NCBI GenBank assembly: GCA_945787715.1
Contig: CALZJE010000006.1
Coordinates: forward strand, 1 to 64,000
Reading direction: 5' to 3'
Source of the DNA: an uncultured Ectothiorhodospiraceae bacterium
GTDB taxonomy: Bacteria; Pseudomonadota; Gammaproteobacteria; S012-40
DNA: 64,000 nt
Part shown: one piece after another, positions 38,057-46,363 of the stretch
How positions within the stretch are numbered: position 1 is the stretch's first letter
Layout: every line of letters begins with the position of its first letter
The notes under the pieces: model-generated
Seen by the model: the letters and a program-made list of their open reading frames with translations, nothing else
Database searches by the model: none
What the model was told of the DNA's origin: nothing
Made by a program: the position numbers and the translations under genes

Positions 38057-38221
38057 ATGGAAATGTTACATACTGTTGCAGAGGCTGTTCTAATTTCGTT
38101 TGTTGTTGGTGCAATAATGGGTGGAATGATTACGGCTCATATGCAATCACGTCATCAAAATCAAAGTGACGAAGGTGAACTTGAACCAGTTAAAGTTAAA
38201 GTAGACCGACATGATGGGTAA
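38057..38221 (+). CDS. Small single-pass membrane protein, 54 aa
   Basis: ATG 38057 with a TAGGAG ribosome site 7-8 nt upstream. The N-terminal half MLHTVAEAVLISFVVGAIMG continues into GMITAHM, a clear transmembrane helix with glycines. The C-terminal half is charged and hydrophilic (SDEGELEPVKVKVDRHDG). No homologue is recognised. It lies alone between marR and tsaD. The good ribosome site and amphipathic layout make it likely real. Confidence 0.65.
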   Translation: MEMLHTVAEAVLISFVVGAIMGGMITAHMQSRHQNQSDEGELEPVKVKVDRHDG

Positions 38222-38279
38222 TTGATAACTCCGGCTATTCAGCACGTAAGACTAGGTAGTTAAGTTGGATAGTTGGGTG

Positions 38280-39296
38280 TTACATGGGTGGATGTAATTC
38301 TGTTAGTGGCCATCGCGCCTTTGTGGAAAATGATAACGACTGTTGGTGTTCATGTTTGAGTCGTAGGTATCCAGTATACGCAATCATAGCGCCGTTATCT
38401 GTGCAATACTCTTTCGATGGGTAATGAACGTTGGTGCTTAGCTCTTGTTTAAGTGTTCCAAGTTTTTCTCGTAGGTATTGGTTAGCGCTCACACCACCGG
38501 CAACCACTAACTGATTTAGTTTAGTCTGTTTAAGTGCACGCTTACATTTTATGAAGAGCGTGTCCACTGCCGCTGTTTGAAATGCTAATGCAATATTTGC
38601 TTTATCTTGTTCTGATTTTTCTGTTGCATTGAATGTATTGATTGCAAAAGTTTTAAGGCCGCTGTAACTAAAGTCTAGCCCGGGGCGATCTGTCATTGGC
38701 CGGGGGAATTTATAGGTGTTTGCTATGCCTTGCTCTGCAAGTTTGGCAACTTCAGGCCCGCCTGGATAAGGTAGCCCCAGCATTTTTGCCGTCTTATCAA
38801 AAGCTTCACCGATTGCATCATCGATTGATTCTCCAAGGAGCTCGTACTCGCCCAGTTTGTGTGCAGCGATGAGTTGAGTATGACCGCCAGAAACTAACAG
38901 TGCTAGAAAAGGGAAGCTGATATTTTCATCGTCAATCATAGGTGCAAGTAAGTGCCCTTCCATATGATGGATAGGAGTACAAGGAATCCCAAGAGACCAG
39001 GCTAAAGAGCGACCAATAGATGCGCCACTAAGAAGTGCTCCCATCAAACCGGGGCCTGCTGTATAGGCAATTCCTGTGATGCTTGATTTTTCTATGCCTG
39101 CGCTAACCAGGGTTTTGTTAATGAGTGGTAATGTTTTATGTACATGGTCACGAGATGCTAGTTCTGGCACAACGCCGCCGTACTCCCTGTGCAGCTCAAT
39201 TTGACTATAAATCTCATGACCCATCAAGCCATGTAGTTCGTCATAAACAGCGATGCCTGTTTCGTCGCAAGATGTCTCTATACCTAATATACGCAT
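38280..39296 (-). CDS. tsaD: tRNA threonylcarbamoyladenosine transferase TsaD
   Basis: Transfers the threonylcarbamoyl group to A37 of ANN-decoding tRNAs, with TsaB and TsaE. From ATG 39296, 338 aa (E. coli 337); the open frame runs further upstream but the added residues are not family-like. [19 protein letters not shown] is the ASKHA nucleotide fold start. The metal-binding HHMEGH, the SGGHTQL loop and [13 protein letters not shown] are present. Divergent from rpsU, as in most gammaproteobacteria. Confidence 0.96.
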   Translation of the reverse strand: MRILGIETSCDETGIAVYDELHGLMGHEIYSQIELHREYGGVVPELASRDHVHKTLPLINKTLVSAGIEKSSITGIAYTAGPGLMGALLSGASIGRSLAWSLGIPCTPIHHMEGHLLAPMIDDENISFPFLALLVSGGHTQLIAAHKLGEYELLGESIDDAIGEAFDKTAKMLGLPYPGGPEVAKLAEQGIANTYKFPRPMTDRPGLDFSYSGLKTFAINTFNATEKSEQDKANIALAFQTAAVDTLFIKCKRALKQTKLNQLVVAGGVSANQYLREKLGTLKQELSTNVHYPSKEYCTDNGAMIAYTGYLRLKHEHQQSLSFSTKARWPLTELHPPM

Positions 39297-39365
39297 ATCT
39301 TTGACTTTGAAGTTACCTAGATTCAGCTTTGGATCGGTTGGCAAAGTGAGCAAATATACCTTAAT

Positions 39366-39393
39366 TTGTTAGAGTATGCGCTAGCTGTATAAA
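39366..39393 (+). promoter_or_regulatory. Candidate rpsU promoter
   Basis: TTGTTA (39366-39371), 16-nt spacer, TATAAA (39388-39393). It would give a leader of about 140 nt before rpsU. Confidence 0.4.
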
Positions 39394-39539
39394 AATATTT
39401 GGATTCTTAAAAATCCTATTTGCTTTGGAGGTATTGAAAGAGTAAAATCCGCGGTTCGCTGGATGTTGACGGAAATTTTGCCAGAATTGGCGGTTTTCAG
39501 AACACATGTAGATTAAAAGATTATAAACGAGGTTAATAA

Positions 39540-39791
39540 ATGCCATCTGTAAAAGTTAGAGAAAACGAGCCTTTTGACGTTGCAATTCGTCGTTTTAAGC
39601 GTTCTTGTGAAAAAGCAGGCGTTTTGTCAGAAGTTCGTCGTCGTGAATTTTATGAAAAACCAACACAAGTTCGTAAGCGCAAACAAGCAGCTGCTGTTAA
39701 GCGTCAATTGAAAAAAAGTGCTCGTGAGTCTTTGCGTGGTCGTGGTCGTCCAGTTGGCGGTCGTGCTAAGCCAAAACCTACTCGAAGATAG
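39540..39791 (+). CDS. rpsU: 30S ribosomal protein S21 with C-terminal extension
   Basis: S21 helps 30S subunits start translation. [39 protein letters not shown] and [10 protein letters not shown] follow the E. coli sequence closely. The E. coli protein has 71 residues; this one has 83, the ending being replaced by [20 protein letters not shown] plus RR, a Gly/Arg/Pro-rich basic tail. First gene of the rpsU-dnaG-rpoD macromolecular synthesis region and divergent from tsaD. No frameshift is apparent, so the extension seems native. Confidence 0.95.
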   Translation: MPSVKVRENEPFDVAIRRFKRSCEKAGVLSEVRRREFYEKPTQVRKRKQAAAVKRQLKKSARESLRGRGRPVGGRAKPKPTRR

Positions 39792-39808
39792 AAGTAGCGT
39801 TATAGCAT

Positions 39809-40258
39809 ATGTCTGATTTTTTGAAAGGCCAGCTTCAAACCGCCATGAAAGAGGCGATGCGAGCGAAAGAGAAAGATCGCTTGGGAGTCATTCGTTTGAT
39901 TTTAGCTGCTATTAAGCAGCGAGAAGTTGATGAACGAATAGAGCTTGATGATGAGCAGGTACTATTGGTTTTAGATAAAATGCTAAAACAACGTCGTGAA
40001 TCAATAGCTCAGTTCCAGGCGGCAGGTCGGGACGATCTTGTTGCAGTAGAAGAAGCAGAAATAGTTGTTATTCAGCAGTTCATGCCTGAGCCTTTATCCG
40101 AAGATGAAGTGAAAAGCCTTATTGATCAAGCGATTAGTGAGTCCGGTGCGGAACGTATGAAGGATATGGGTAAGGTAATGGCTATTATCAAACCCAAAGC
40201 GCAAGGCCGTGTTGATATGAGCATGGTTAGCAAGCTAATAAAGGCTCAACTCAGCTAA
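39809..40258 (+). CDS. GatB/YqeY domain protein
   Basis: 149-aa protein of the YqeY family, similar to the tail domain of the GatB amidotransferase subunit; thought to bind tRNA, function not established. LKGQLQTAMKEAMRAKEKDR, LGVIRLILAAIKQREVDE, and the C-terminal MKDMGKVMAIIKPKAQGRVD are typical. Its place between rpsU and dnaG is conserved in many gammaproteobacteria. It begins 17 nt after rpsU. Confidence 0.92.
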   Translation: MSDFLKGQLQTAMKEAMRAKEKDRLGVIRLILAAIKQREVDERIELDDEQVLLVLDKMLKQRRESIAQFQAAGRDDLVAVEEAEIVVIQQFMPEPLSEDEVKSLIDQAISESGAERMKDMGKVMAIIKPKAQGRVDMSMVSKLIKAQLS

Positions 40259-40315
40259 ATATTTTTGCTTGATTGTAGTTTTGACTTGCCTGTTGATGCA
40301 TTATTGGTTGAATCT

Positions 40316-42085
40316 ATGGCTGGCTCAATTCCGCAAAATTTTATTGATGACTTATTGACCCGAGTCGACATCGTTGAGATTGTCGATGCTCGGGTTTCTC
40401 TCAAAAAAGCAGGTCGTGATTTCAAAGCCTGTTGTCCTTTTCATAGCGAAAAAACGCCCTCTTTTGTTGTAAGTCGAGAAAAGCAACTCTACCACTGCTT
40501 TGGTTGCGGTGCGAGTGGGTCCGTGATCCGTTTTTTGATGGATTATGACCATATGGAATTTGTTGAAGCGGTAGAGGATCTTGCAAAATCAGCAGGAATT
40601 TCAGTTCCGTATGAAACACGTAGTGGTAAGAGATTTGAGCGACAAAGTAAAGACTCTACTTCACTGTATGAGTTGATGGAAAAGGTTGCTCATTTTTACA
40701 GCCTGCAGTTGCGAAAACACCCGCAAAAAGATAGCGTGGTTAAATATCTGAAAAATAGGGGGCTAACGGGAGCAGTGGCAAAAAACTTTGAGATAGGTTT
40801 TGCTCCATCCGGCTGGGATAATTTATCTAAAGAGTTTGTATCCTCCGAGTCACAAAAGCAGTTGGTTGATACTGGGATGTTGGTTAGAAAAGATAATGGG
40901 CAAGTTTATGATCGGTTTCGCAATCGAGTCATGTTTCCTATTCGCGATAGGCGCGGCCGTGTAGTTGCTTTTGGTGGTCGAGTAATCCTGAAAGAAGATA
41001 TGCCCAAGTATCTTAATTCACCGGAAACCGAAATATTCCATAAAAGCCACGAACTGTATGGATTGAACGCGTTACTTAACAAGTCAAACGCGAATAATAG
41101 TATCGTGGTAGTTGAGGGTTATATGGACGTTGTTTCTTTATCGCAGCACGGTGTGGGCAATTCTGTTGCGACATTAGGGACGGCGATAACAGAGCATCAT
41201 ATTCAGACTTTAGTGAAGTATGCAGATGTTGTTGTGTTTTGTTTTGATGGTGACGAAGCCGGGAAAAAAGCTGCTTGGCGTGCACTTGAAGTATCCTTGC
41301 CGCGTCTTAGCAAGGGCACGCAATTCAAATTTATGTTTTTGCCGGATGGAGAAGATCCGGACTCAATGGTAAGGCGGGTTGGTGCAGAAGGGTTCTATCA
41401 GATGGTTGATCAGTCTATGCCCTTATCGGATTTTTTAATTGAGCACCTTTTAAAGCAAGCGGATTATCGTTCAATTGATGGTCAAGTTAAGCTTGTTGAA
41501 GTTGCAAGACCTTTAATGTCGAAGCTGCCTCAGGGGAGTTATGTTAATTTGCTTGCTAGTCGTCTCTCTGAATATGTGCAAATGCCTCCTGATGAAATAA
41601 TCAAGCAGATATTTCCCAAAACAAGAAATGAGCAGCAAATAAAAAATGTTGATAAATTTTTAAGCACAGAAAAGCCTTCTAATATAAGGGTTGCTATAGC
41701 GATGCTTTTAGAGAGGCCCAATTTGGCGCTACTGGTGGATAATCCAGAAAAATTCAGGCAACTAAACTTACCAGGCGTTGCCTTATTGGAACGACTACTT
41801 GTTTTTGTTAAAGATAGCCCAAATATAACTACTGGAGCTCTCTTGGAGCGTTGGAGAGATCGGCAAGAGAGTGTTTTTCTCGGTCGCATTCTTCGCTGGG
41901 AGCACCATGTCCCTGAGTCGGGTTATGAAACGGAGTTTTTGGGCGCGCTATCCGTTCTGGAAGATCAGTTACGGCAGCAGGAGATTGATGAGCTTACGCA
42001 GCGTTCAAAAAGGACAGCATTGTCTTCGCAAGAAAAGGAAAGGCTGTCTCACCTATTCGCAGGTAATGATGGAACGAGACATTGA
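40316..42085 (+). CDS. dnaG: DNA primase
   Basis: Makes RNA primers for replication. From ATG 40316, 589 aa (E. coli 581); the frame is open further upstream to 40265, but IPQNFIDDLLTRVDIVEIVD matches the family N-terminus. The zinc-binding residues C40, H43, C61 and C64 sit in CPFHSEKTPSF and YHCFGCG, as in E. coli. The Toprim core shows VVEGYMDVVSL and FCFDGDEAGKKAA. The C-terminal helicase-binding domain is divergent. Part of the rpsU-dnaG-rpoD cluster. Confidence 0.96.
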   Translation: MAGSIPQNFIDDLLTRVDIVEIVDARVSLKKAGRDFKACCPFHSEKTPSFVVSREKQLYHCFGCGASGSVIRFLMDYDHMEFVEAVEDLAKSAGISVPYETRSGKRFERQSKDSTSLYELMEKVAHFYSLQLRKHPQKDSVVKYLKNRGLTGAVAKNFEIGFAPSGWDNLSKEFVSSESQKQLVDTGMLVRKDNGQVYDRFRNRVMFPIRDRRGRVVAFGGRVILKEDMPKYLNSPETEIFHKSHELYGLNALLNKSNANNSIVVVEGYMDVVSLSQHGVGNSVATLGTAITEHHIQTLVKYADVVVFCFDGDEAGKKAAWRALEVSLPRLSKGTQFKFMFLPDGEDPDSMVRRVGAEGFYQMVDQSMPLSDFLIEHLLKQADYRSIDGQVKLVEVARPLMSKLPQGSYVNLLASRLSEYVQMPPDEIIKQIFPKTRNEQQIKNVDKFLSTEKPSNIRVAIAMLLERPNLALLVDNPEKFRQLNLPGVALLERLLVFVKDSPNITTGALLERWRDRQESVFLGRILRWEHHVPESGYETEFLGALSVLEDQLRQQEIDELTQRSKRTALSSQEKERLSHLFAGNDGTRH

Positions 42086-42310
42086 AAAATTAAAATTCTG
42101 TACTAAGTATATGTAGATGGAATTAAATCCGGATAATTCATGAGATATACGGATTAGCGCTACTCAATAATACGGAATATTTATAAATCTATTCAACCTT
42201 GTTTACAGGTGATTTCTAGAAAGTCTTGAAATCAAGCAGTAACTACCTACATAGATATAGCTGTGAGCGCCGAGCTTCGCGCAATATTAGGACATAGGCC
42301 GTGCATGATG

Positions 42311-42316
42311 TATAAT
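42311..42316 (+). promoter_or_regulatory. Candidate -10 box before rpoD
   Basis: TATAAT with GC-rich discriminator 48 nt before the rpoD ATG. No good -35 lies at the proper distance, so this is tentative. Confidence 0.35.
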
Positions 42317-42363
42317 AACGCGCTATTTTTTTTGCAATTTGAAATTTTAGGTCACCATATAAT

Positions 42364-44154
42364 ATGAATTCTGAGCAACAGTCTCAAATTAAGTTATTGA
42401 TTGCTAAAGGTAAAGAGCAAGGTTTTCTTACCTATCGTGAGGTAAATGATCACTTACCTGATGAAATAGTTGATCCAGAACAAATCGAAGATATTGTTGG
42501 AATGATCAACGATATGGGGATTCCGGTTCATGAAGTTGCGCCAGATGCTGATTCTTTGATCTTGTCTGCTGCTGCTGATGCAGATGAAGATGCAGCAGAA
42601 GAAGCAGCAGCTGCGATTGCAACCGTTGATAGTGAATTTGGCCGAACCACAGATCCTGTCCGCATGTATATGCGAGAAATGGGGACGGTTGAATTATTAA
42701 CTCGCGAAGGTGAGATAAAATTAGCGAAGCGGATTGAAGAAGGTTCGAAGCAAGTCATTTCTGCGCTTGGGATGTACCCTTCATCAATTGAAGACTTTTT
42801 GTCTGCCTATGCTCGAGTAGAATTAGAAGAGCTGCGTTTAAGCGATATTATTGTTGGCTTTGCCGATCCAGATATTGGTGATGGAATTCCGACTCCGCCA
42901 GAACCGAAGGCTGCTAGTGACGATGATGATGAAGTTGTAGACACGGGGCCAGATCTTGAAGAAGTTCGAGCTCTCGTTGAAAAGCTTGCCAGCGAGTTCA
43001 AAAAATATCTAGCAACCAAAGAAAAGCATGGCGCAACAGATAAAAAGACGATACAACAGAGCGAAGTCGTTTCTGATGTATTGTTAGAATTTAAGTTGAC
43101 TCCGCGGTTTGTCGAGGCACTTGTGGTGAAGTTGCGCAGTGTCGTTGAGCAGGTTCGTGATCAAGAACGAATCATCATGGGGATTTGCGTTAGAAAAGGC
43201 AAAATGCCGCGTAAAGAGTTTATTACTACATTCCCAGAAAACGAGACAAATCCAGACTGGATTGACCAGTTCCTAGAGCGTAATGAGCCATATGTTGCCT
43301 ATTTGAAAGAGCATGCTGAAGAAGTTAAAGCGGCTCAAGAAAAGCTCGGGCACATAGAGCAAATCTGCAAAATGGATATCCACTTGCTGAAGGACATTAA
43401 TCGCAAAATGTCGATTGGTGAGGCTAAGGCAAGACGGGCTAAGAAAGAGATGGTTGAAGCAAATTTGCGTCTTGTTATCGCAATCGCAAAGAAATATACA
43501 AACCGGGGGCTTCAGTTCCTTGATTTAATCCAAGAAGGAAATATTGGATTGATGAAAGCGGTGGATAAATTTGAATATCGCCGAGGTTATAAGTTTTCAA
43601 CTTATGCAACTTGGTGGATCAGGCAAGCCATTACACGCTCGATTGCAGACCAAGCGAGAACAATCCGTATTCCTGTTCATATGATAGAGACGATCAATAA
43701 ATTAAATCGCGTGTCTCGCCAAATGCTGCAAGAAATGGGGCGCGAAGCGACTCCAGAAGAGTTGGCAGAGCGTATGGAAATGCCGGAAGATAAAATCCGT
43801 AAGGTGCTTAAAATTGCGAAAGAGCCAATTTCGATGGAAACACCTATCGGTGATGATGAAGATTCCCATTTGGGTGACTTCATCGAAGATCAAAACATAA
43901 TGGCTCCTAATGATTCTGCAACATTTGAAGGTTTACGTGAATCGACAACCCGAATCCTTGAAGGTTTGACAGCTAGAGAAGCGAAAGTCTTACGTATGCG
44001 TTTTGGTATCGATATGAATACTGATCATACGCTGGAAGAAGTCGGGAAGCAGTTTGATGTGACTCGTGAGCGTATTCGACAAATAGAAGCAAAGGCGTTA
44101 CGCAAGCTTCGACATCCTTCTCGTTCTGAGCAACTACGTAGCTTCTTGGAATAA
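42364..44154 (+). CDS. rpoD: RNA polymerase primary sigma factor (sigma-70)
   Basis: Housekeeping sigma factor. 596 aa (E. coli 613). Region 1.1 is at the N-terminus ([20 protein letters not shown]), region 1.2 has [19 protein letters not shown], and a long acidic non-conserved insert follows ([15 protein letters not shown]). Region 2 is visible in [20 protein letters not shown] and [20 protein letters not shown], region 3 in [15 protein letters not shown], and region 4 in [20 protein letters not shown]. Last gene of the macromolecular synthesis region and followed by a strong terminator. Confidence 0.98.
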   Translation: MNSEQQSQIKLLIAKGKEQGFLTYREVNDHLPDEIVDPEQIEDIVGMINDMGIPVHEVAPDADSLILSAAADADEDAAEEAAAAIATVDSEFGRTTDPVRMYMREMGTVELLTREGEIKLAKRIEEGSKQVISALGMYPSSIEDFLSAYARVELEELRLSDIIVGFADPDIGDGIPTPPEPKAASDDDDEVVDTGPDLEEVRALVEKLASEFKKYLATKEKHGATDKKTIQQSEVVSDVLLEFKLTPRFVEALVVKLRSVVEQVRDQERIIMGICVRKGKMPRKEFITTFPENETNPDWIDQFLERNEPYVAYLKEHAEEVKAAQEKLGHIEQICKMDIHLLKDINRKMSIGEAKARRAKKEMVEANLRLVIAIAKKYTNRGLQFLDLIQEGNIGLMKAVDKFEYRRGYKFSTYATWWIRQAITRSIADQARTIRIPVHMIETINKLNRVSRQMLQEMGREATPEELAERMEMPEDKIRKVLKIAKEPISMETPIGDDEDSHLGDFIEDQNIMAPNDSATFEGLRESTTRILEGLTAREAKVLRMRFGIDMNTDHTLEEVGKQFDVTRERIRQIEAKALRKLRHPSRSEQLRSFLE

Positions 44155-44167
44155 TTCCATTTATTTT

Positions 44168-44209
44168 AAAAGTCTCAGCTATTACCTAGTGTAATAGCTG
44201 AGACTTTTT
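44168..44209 (+). terminator. Strong terminator after rpoD
   Basis: Perfect 17-bp inverted repeat AAAAGTCTCAGCTATTA / TAATAGCTGAGACTTTT with a 7-nt loop, ending in T5. Immediately upstream of the tRNA promoter. Confidence 0.92.
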
Positions 44210-44211
44210 AT

Positions 44212-44217
44212 TATAAT
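44212..44217 (+). promoter_or_regulatory. tRNA-Ile2 -10 box
   Basis: TATAAT followed by ACGCGCG, a GC-rich discriminator typical of stringently controlled tRNA promoters, 15 nt before the tRNA. The -35 falls inside the rpoD terminator and is poor. Confidence 0.55.
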
Positions 44218-44232
44218 ACGCGCGAAATTAAA

Positions 44233-44309
44233 GGGCCTGTAGCTCAGTTGGTTAGAGCAGTGGACTCATAATCCATTGGTCGAAGGTTCGAGTCCTTCCA
44301 GGCCCACCA
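44233..44309 (+). tRNA. tRNA-Ile2 (anticodon CAT, lysidine-type)
   Basis: 77 nt with encoded CCA. The anticodon arm GTGGA / CTCATAA / TCCAT gives CAT. The acceptor stem GGGCCTG carries C4-G69 and C5-G68, the pairs that the lysidine synthetase TilS uses to tell tRNA-Ile2 from elongator tRNA-Met, so Ile2 is preferred. An elongator tRNA-Met is the alternative. Confidence 0.85.
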
Positions 44310-44330
44310 CCTTCCTATTTCTTTTTGAAG

Positions 44331-44358
44331 CATCACTAAGCAAATTAGTTTAGTGATG
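44331..44358. terminator. Hairpin between tRNA-Ile2 and ispH
   Basis: 9-bp inverted repeat CATCACTAA/TTAGTGATG with 10-nt loop between the convergent genes. T runs on both sides are weak, so the terminator role is likely but not certain. Confidence 0.45.
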
Positions 44359-44369
44359 ATTTGATAAAC

Positions 44370-45305
44370 TTATTGAAGCGCTTTGGGTAACGGGAACATT
44401 ACGTTCTCTTCCCTTCCACTATTTTCTTCTACCGACGTTACTCCCCACTCTTTTAGTTTTTCAATCACCTGTTTTACTAGAATGTCAGGCGCAGAAGCAC
44501 CTGCAGAGATACCTATTGTATCAACATTGTGAAGCCACTCTTGGTATATTTCGGTTTCATTGTCTATTAAGTAGGCAGGAGTGCCAAGTTTTTCCGACAC
44601 TTCGCGCAATCGATTTGAGTTGGAGCTGTTAGTTGATCCAACTACCAGTACAAGATCACATTTTGTGGCGAGTTCTTTTACGGCTTCTTGCCGATTTTGA
44701 GTTGCGTAACAAATGTCATCCTTTTTTGGTCCTTCTATTTTTGGGAAGCGCTTTTTCAGCGCGTTAATGACATCATGAGTATCATCCATCGATAGTGTCG
44801 TTTGGGTAACAAACGTTAAATTTTCGGGATCTTTGACTTTGAGGTCTTTTACGTCGTTGGAATTTTCAACAAGATAAATTGCACCTAGGCCTAGTTTTTC
44901 GTCATATTGCCCAAGAGTGCCTTCGACTTCTGGATGGCCTTCGTGGCCAATCAATACTGTCTCTTTTCCACTCTTCTGATGTCTAGCTACTTCAAGGTGC
45001 ACTTTTGTGACTAGCGGGCAGGTAGCATCGAATACCTTTAGGCCTCGGTCACTAGCTTTCTTGCGAACAGCTTGGGATACGCCATGAGCACTGAATATAA
45101 CTGTTTGATCGTCTGGAACTTCATCGATTTCATCAACAAAGATAGCACCCTTTTTAATTAGGTTGTCTACGACAAATTTATTGTGAACAACTTCGTGTCG
45201 AACATAAATCGGGGCGCCGAAGATTTCTAGCGCGCGTTCTACTATGTCAATTGCGCGATCCACTCCCGCACAAAATCCTCGTGGATTTGCCAATAAAGCC
45301 TGCAT
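44370..45305 (-). CDS. ispH: 4-hydroxy-3-methylbut-2-enyl diphosphate reductase
   Basis: Last enzyme of the MEP isoprenoid pathway, a [4Fe-4S] protein giving IPP and DMAPP. From ATG 45305, 311 aa (E. coli 316); an ATG 15 nt upstream would add five residues, but [18 protein letters not shown] matches the family start. Cluster cysteines are C12 in [10 protein letters not shown], the one in [11 protein letters not shown] and the one in [21 protein letters not shown] and TNSSNSNRL are further signatures. Convergent with the tRNA gene. Confidence 0.96.
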   Translation of the reverse strand: MQALLANPRGFCAGVDRAIDIVERALEIFGAPIYVRHEVVHNKFVVDNLIKKGAIFVDEIDEVPDDQTVIFSAHGVSQAVRKKASDRGLKVFDATCPLVTKVHLEVARHQKSGKETVLIGHEGHPEVEGTLGQYDEKLGLGAIYLVENSNDVKDLKVKDPENLTFVTQTTLSMDDTHDVINALKKRFPKIEGPKKDDICYATQNRQEAVKELATKCDLVLVVGSTNSSNSNRLREVSEKLGTPAYLIDNETEIYQEWLHNVDTIGISAGASAPDILVKQVIEKLKEWGVTSVEENSGREENVMFPLPKALQ

Positions 45306-45593
45306 TCTTCTTACCTGCAATTAGTTTAGGGATATTTACGCCCTGGAAAATTATGTTTTGCTTAGCTTAATAGTGCTCATATTTAGCTAACGCTAGTTTA
45401 TCACGAACCTTGCAACATAAAAAAATTGAAGAAAAATTTTTATGCTGTCGATATGTGAAGGTGTTGAGTGACGAAGAACAAATGACGCGTTACCTACAGA
45501 GTGTGGAGATTAGCCATACTCGGAAAAAAGAATAACCCAATTAACTCAGGTGAGAAGCCTTGCTAGTTGAGAAAGCTTTTGGAGTGGTGCAGC

Positions 45594-45911
45594 ATGGAAA
45601 ATAGTATGGATGCGAGTGAAGCGTCAAAAACCGTTGTGACCTGCGAGGCTGTGTTAGATATCAATTCAGCTAAGTCATTATATGCCCATTTTAAAGAAGT
45701 AATTGAACATAAGCATGAAGTAGATATTAATGCTGAACAAGTAACGCGAGTAGATACTTCAATTATGCAGATATTTACGGCATTTATATTTGAAGCAAAA
45801 ACATTAGAAATTCCGGTTGAATGGACTGGGGTGTCAGAAAATTTTTTTGAAACTGCAAAATTATTAGGTTTGGATGTTGAGTTGGCATTACCAAATCCTA
45901 CACAAAGCTAA
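45594..45911 (+). CDS. STAS-domain protein of the chemosensory operon
   Basis: 105 aa from ATG 45594, with GGAG 9 nt upstream; the open frame begins earlier at 45567. A single STAS (anti-sigma-antagonist-like) domain: TCEAVLDINSAKSLYAHFKE, VDINAEQVTRVDTSIMQIFT and the late ENFFETAKLLGLDVEL. The predicted phosphoacceptor position is the Ser/Thr pair in VDTSIMQ. Such proteins switch partners by phosphorylation or act as scaffold adaptors; here its place at the head of a che operon suggests a role in signal output or assembly, which is inference. Confidence 0.8.
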   Translation: MENSMDASEASKTVVTCEAVLDINSAKSLYAHFKEVIEHKHEVDINAEQVTRVDTSIMQIFTAFIFEAKTLEIPVEWTGVSENFFETAKLLGLDVELALPNPTQS

Positions 45912-45996
45912 TGTGTTGTGAGCCAGAATTTATGGAACTATAAGAGGTAAAGTTAATGATTAGTATTGCCGATGTGCAATTTAAGGAGGTGTTCAA

Positions 45997-46359
45997 ATGG
46001 CCAAAATATTAGCGGTTGATGATTCTGCATCTATGCGTCAAATGGTGAGTTTTACCTTAAAAGGGGCAGGACATGAAGTAGTAGAAGCGGTGGATGGTGT
46101 TGATGCATTACAAAAAGCAAAAAACAATCAGGTCGATTTAGTTTTAACTGATGTAAATATGCCCAATATGGATGGGGTGACGTTAATTCGCGAATTGCGA
46201 AGTCTTCCCGATTACAAATTTACACCCATGTTAACCCTTACAACTGAGTCTGGTGGTGAGAAAAAATCAGAAGGTAAGCAGGCAGGAGCAACAGGATGGA
46301 TTGTAAAACCATTTAGCCCTGACCAATTGCTCGCAACAATAAATAAAGTCTTGGGGTAA
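45997..46359 (+). CDS. cheY: Chemotaxis response regulator CheY
   Basis: 120-aa single receiver domain phosphorylated by CheA. D8/D9 (AVDDSAS) bind Mg, D52 in LVLTDVNMPN is the phosphorylation site, and the lysine in IVKPFSPDQ is conserved. AAGGAGGTG ribosome site just upstream. The output target is unknown: no flagellar or pilus motor genes lie in the window. Confidence 0.95.
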   Translation: MAKILAVDDSASMRQMVSFTLKGAGHEVVEAVDGVDALQKAKNNQVDLVLTDVNMPNMDGVTLIRELRSLPDYKFTPMLTLTTESGGEKKSEGKQAGATGWIVKPFSPDQLLATINKVLG

Positions 46360-46363
46360 TAGC

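Noticed and set aside
45420-45470. Possible sigma-28 promoter (TGTCGATA with an upstream TGAAGAAA) before the che operon
   Set aside because: Matches only about half of the -35 consensus; too weak to call, although a flagellar sigma would be relevant.
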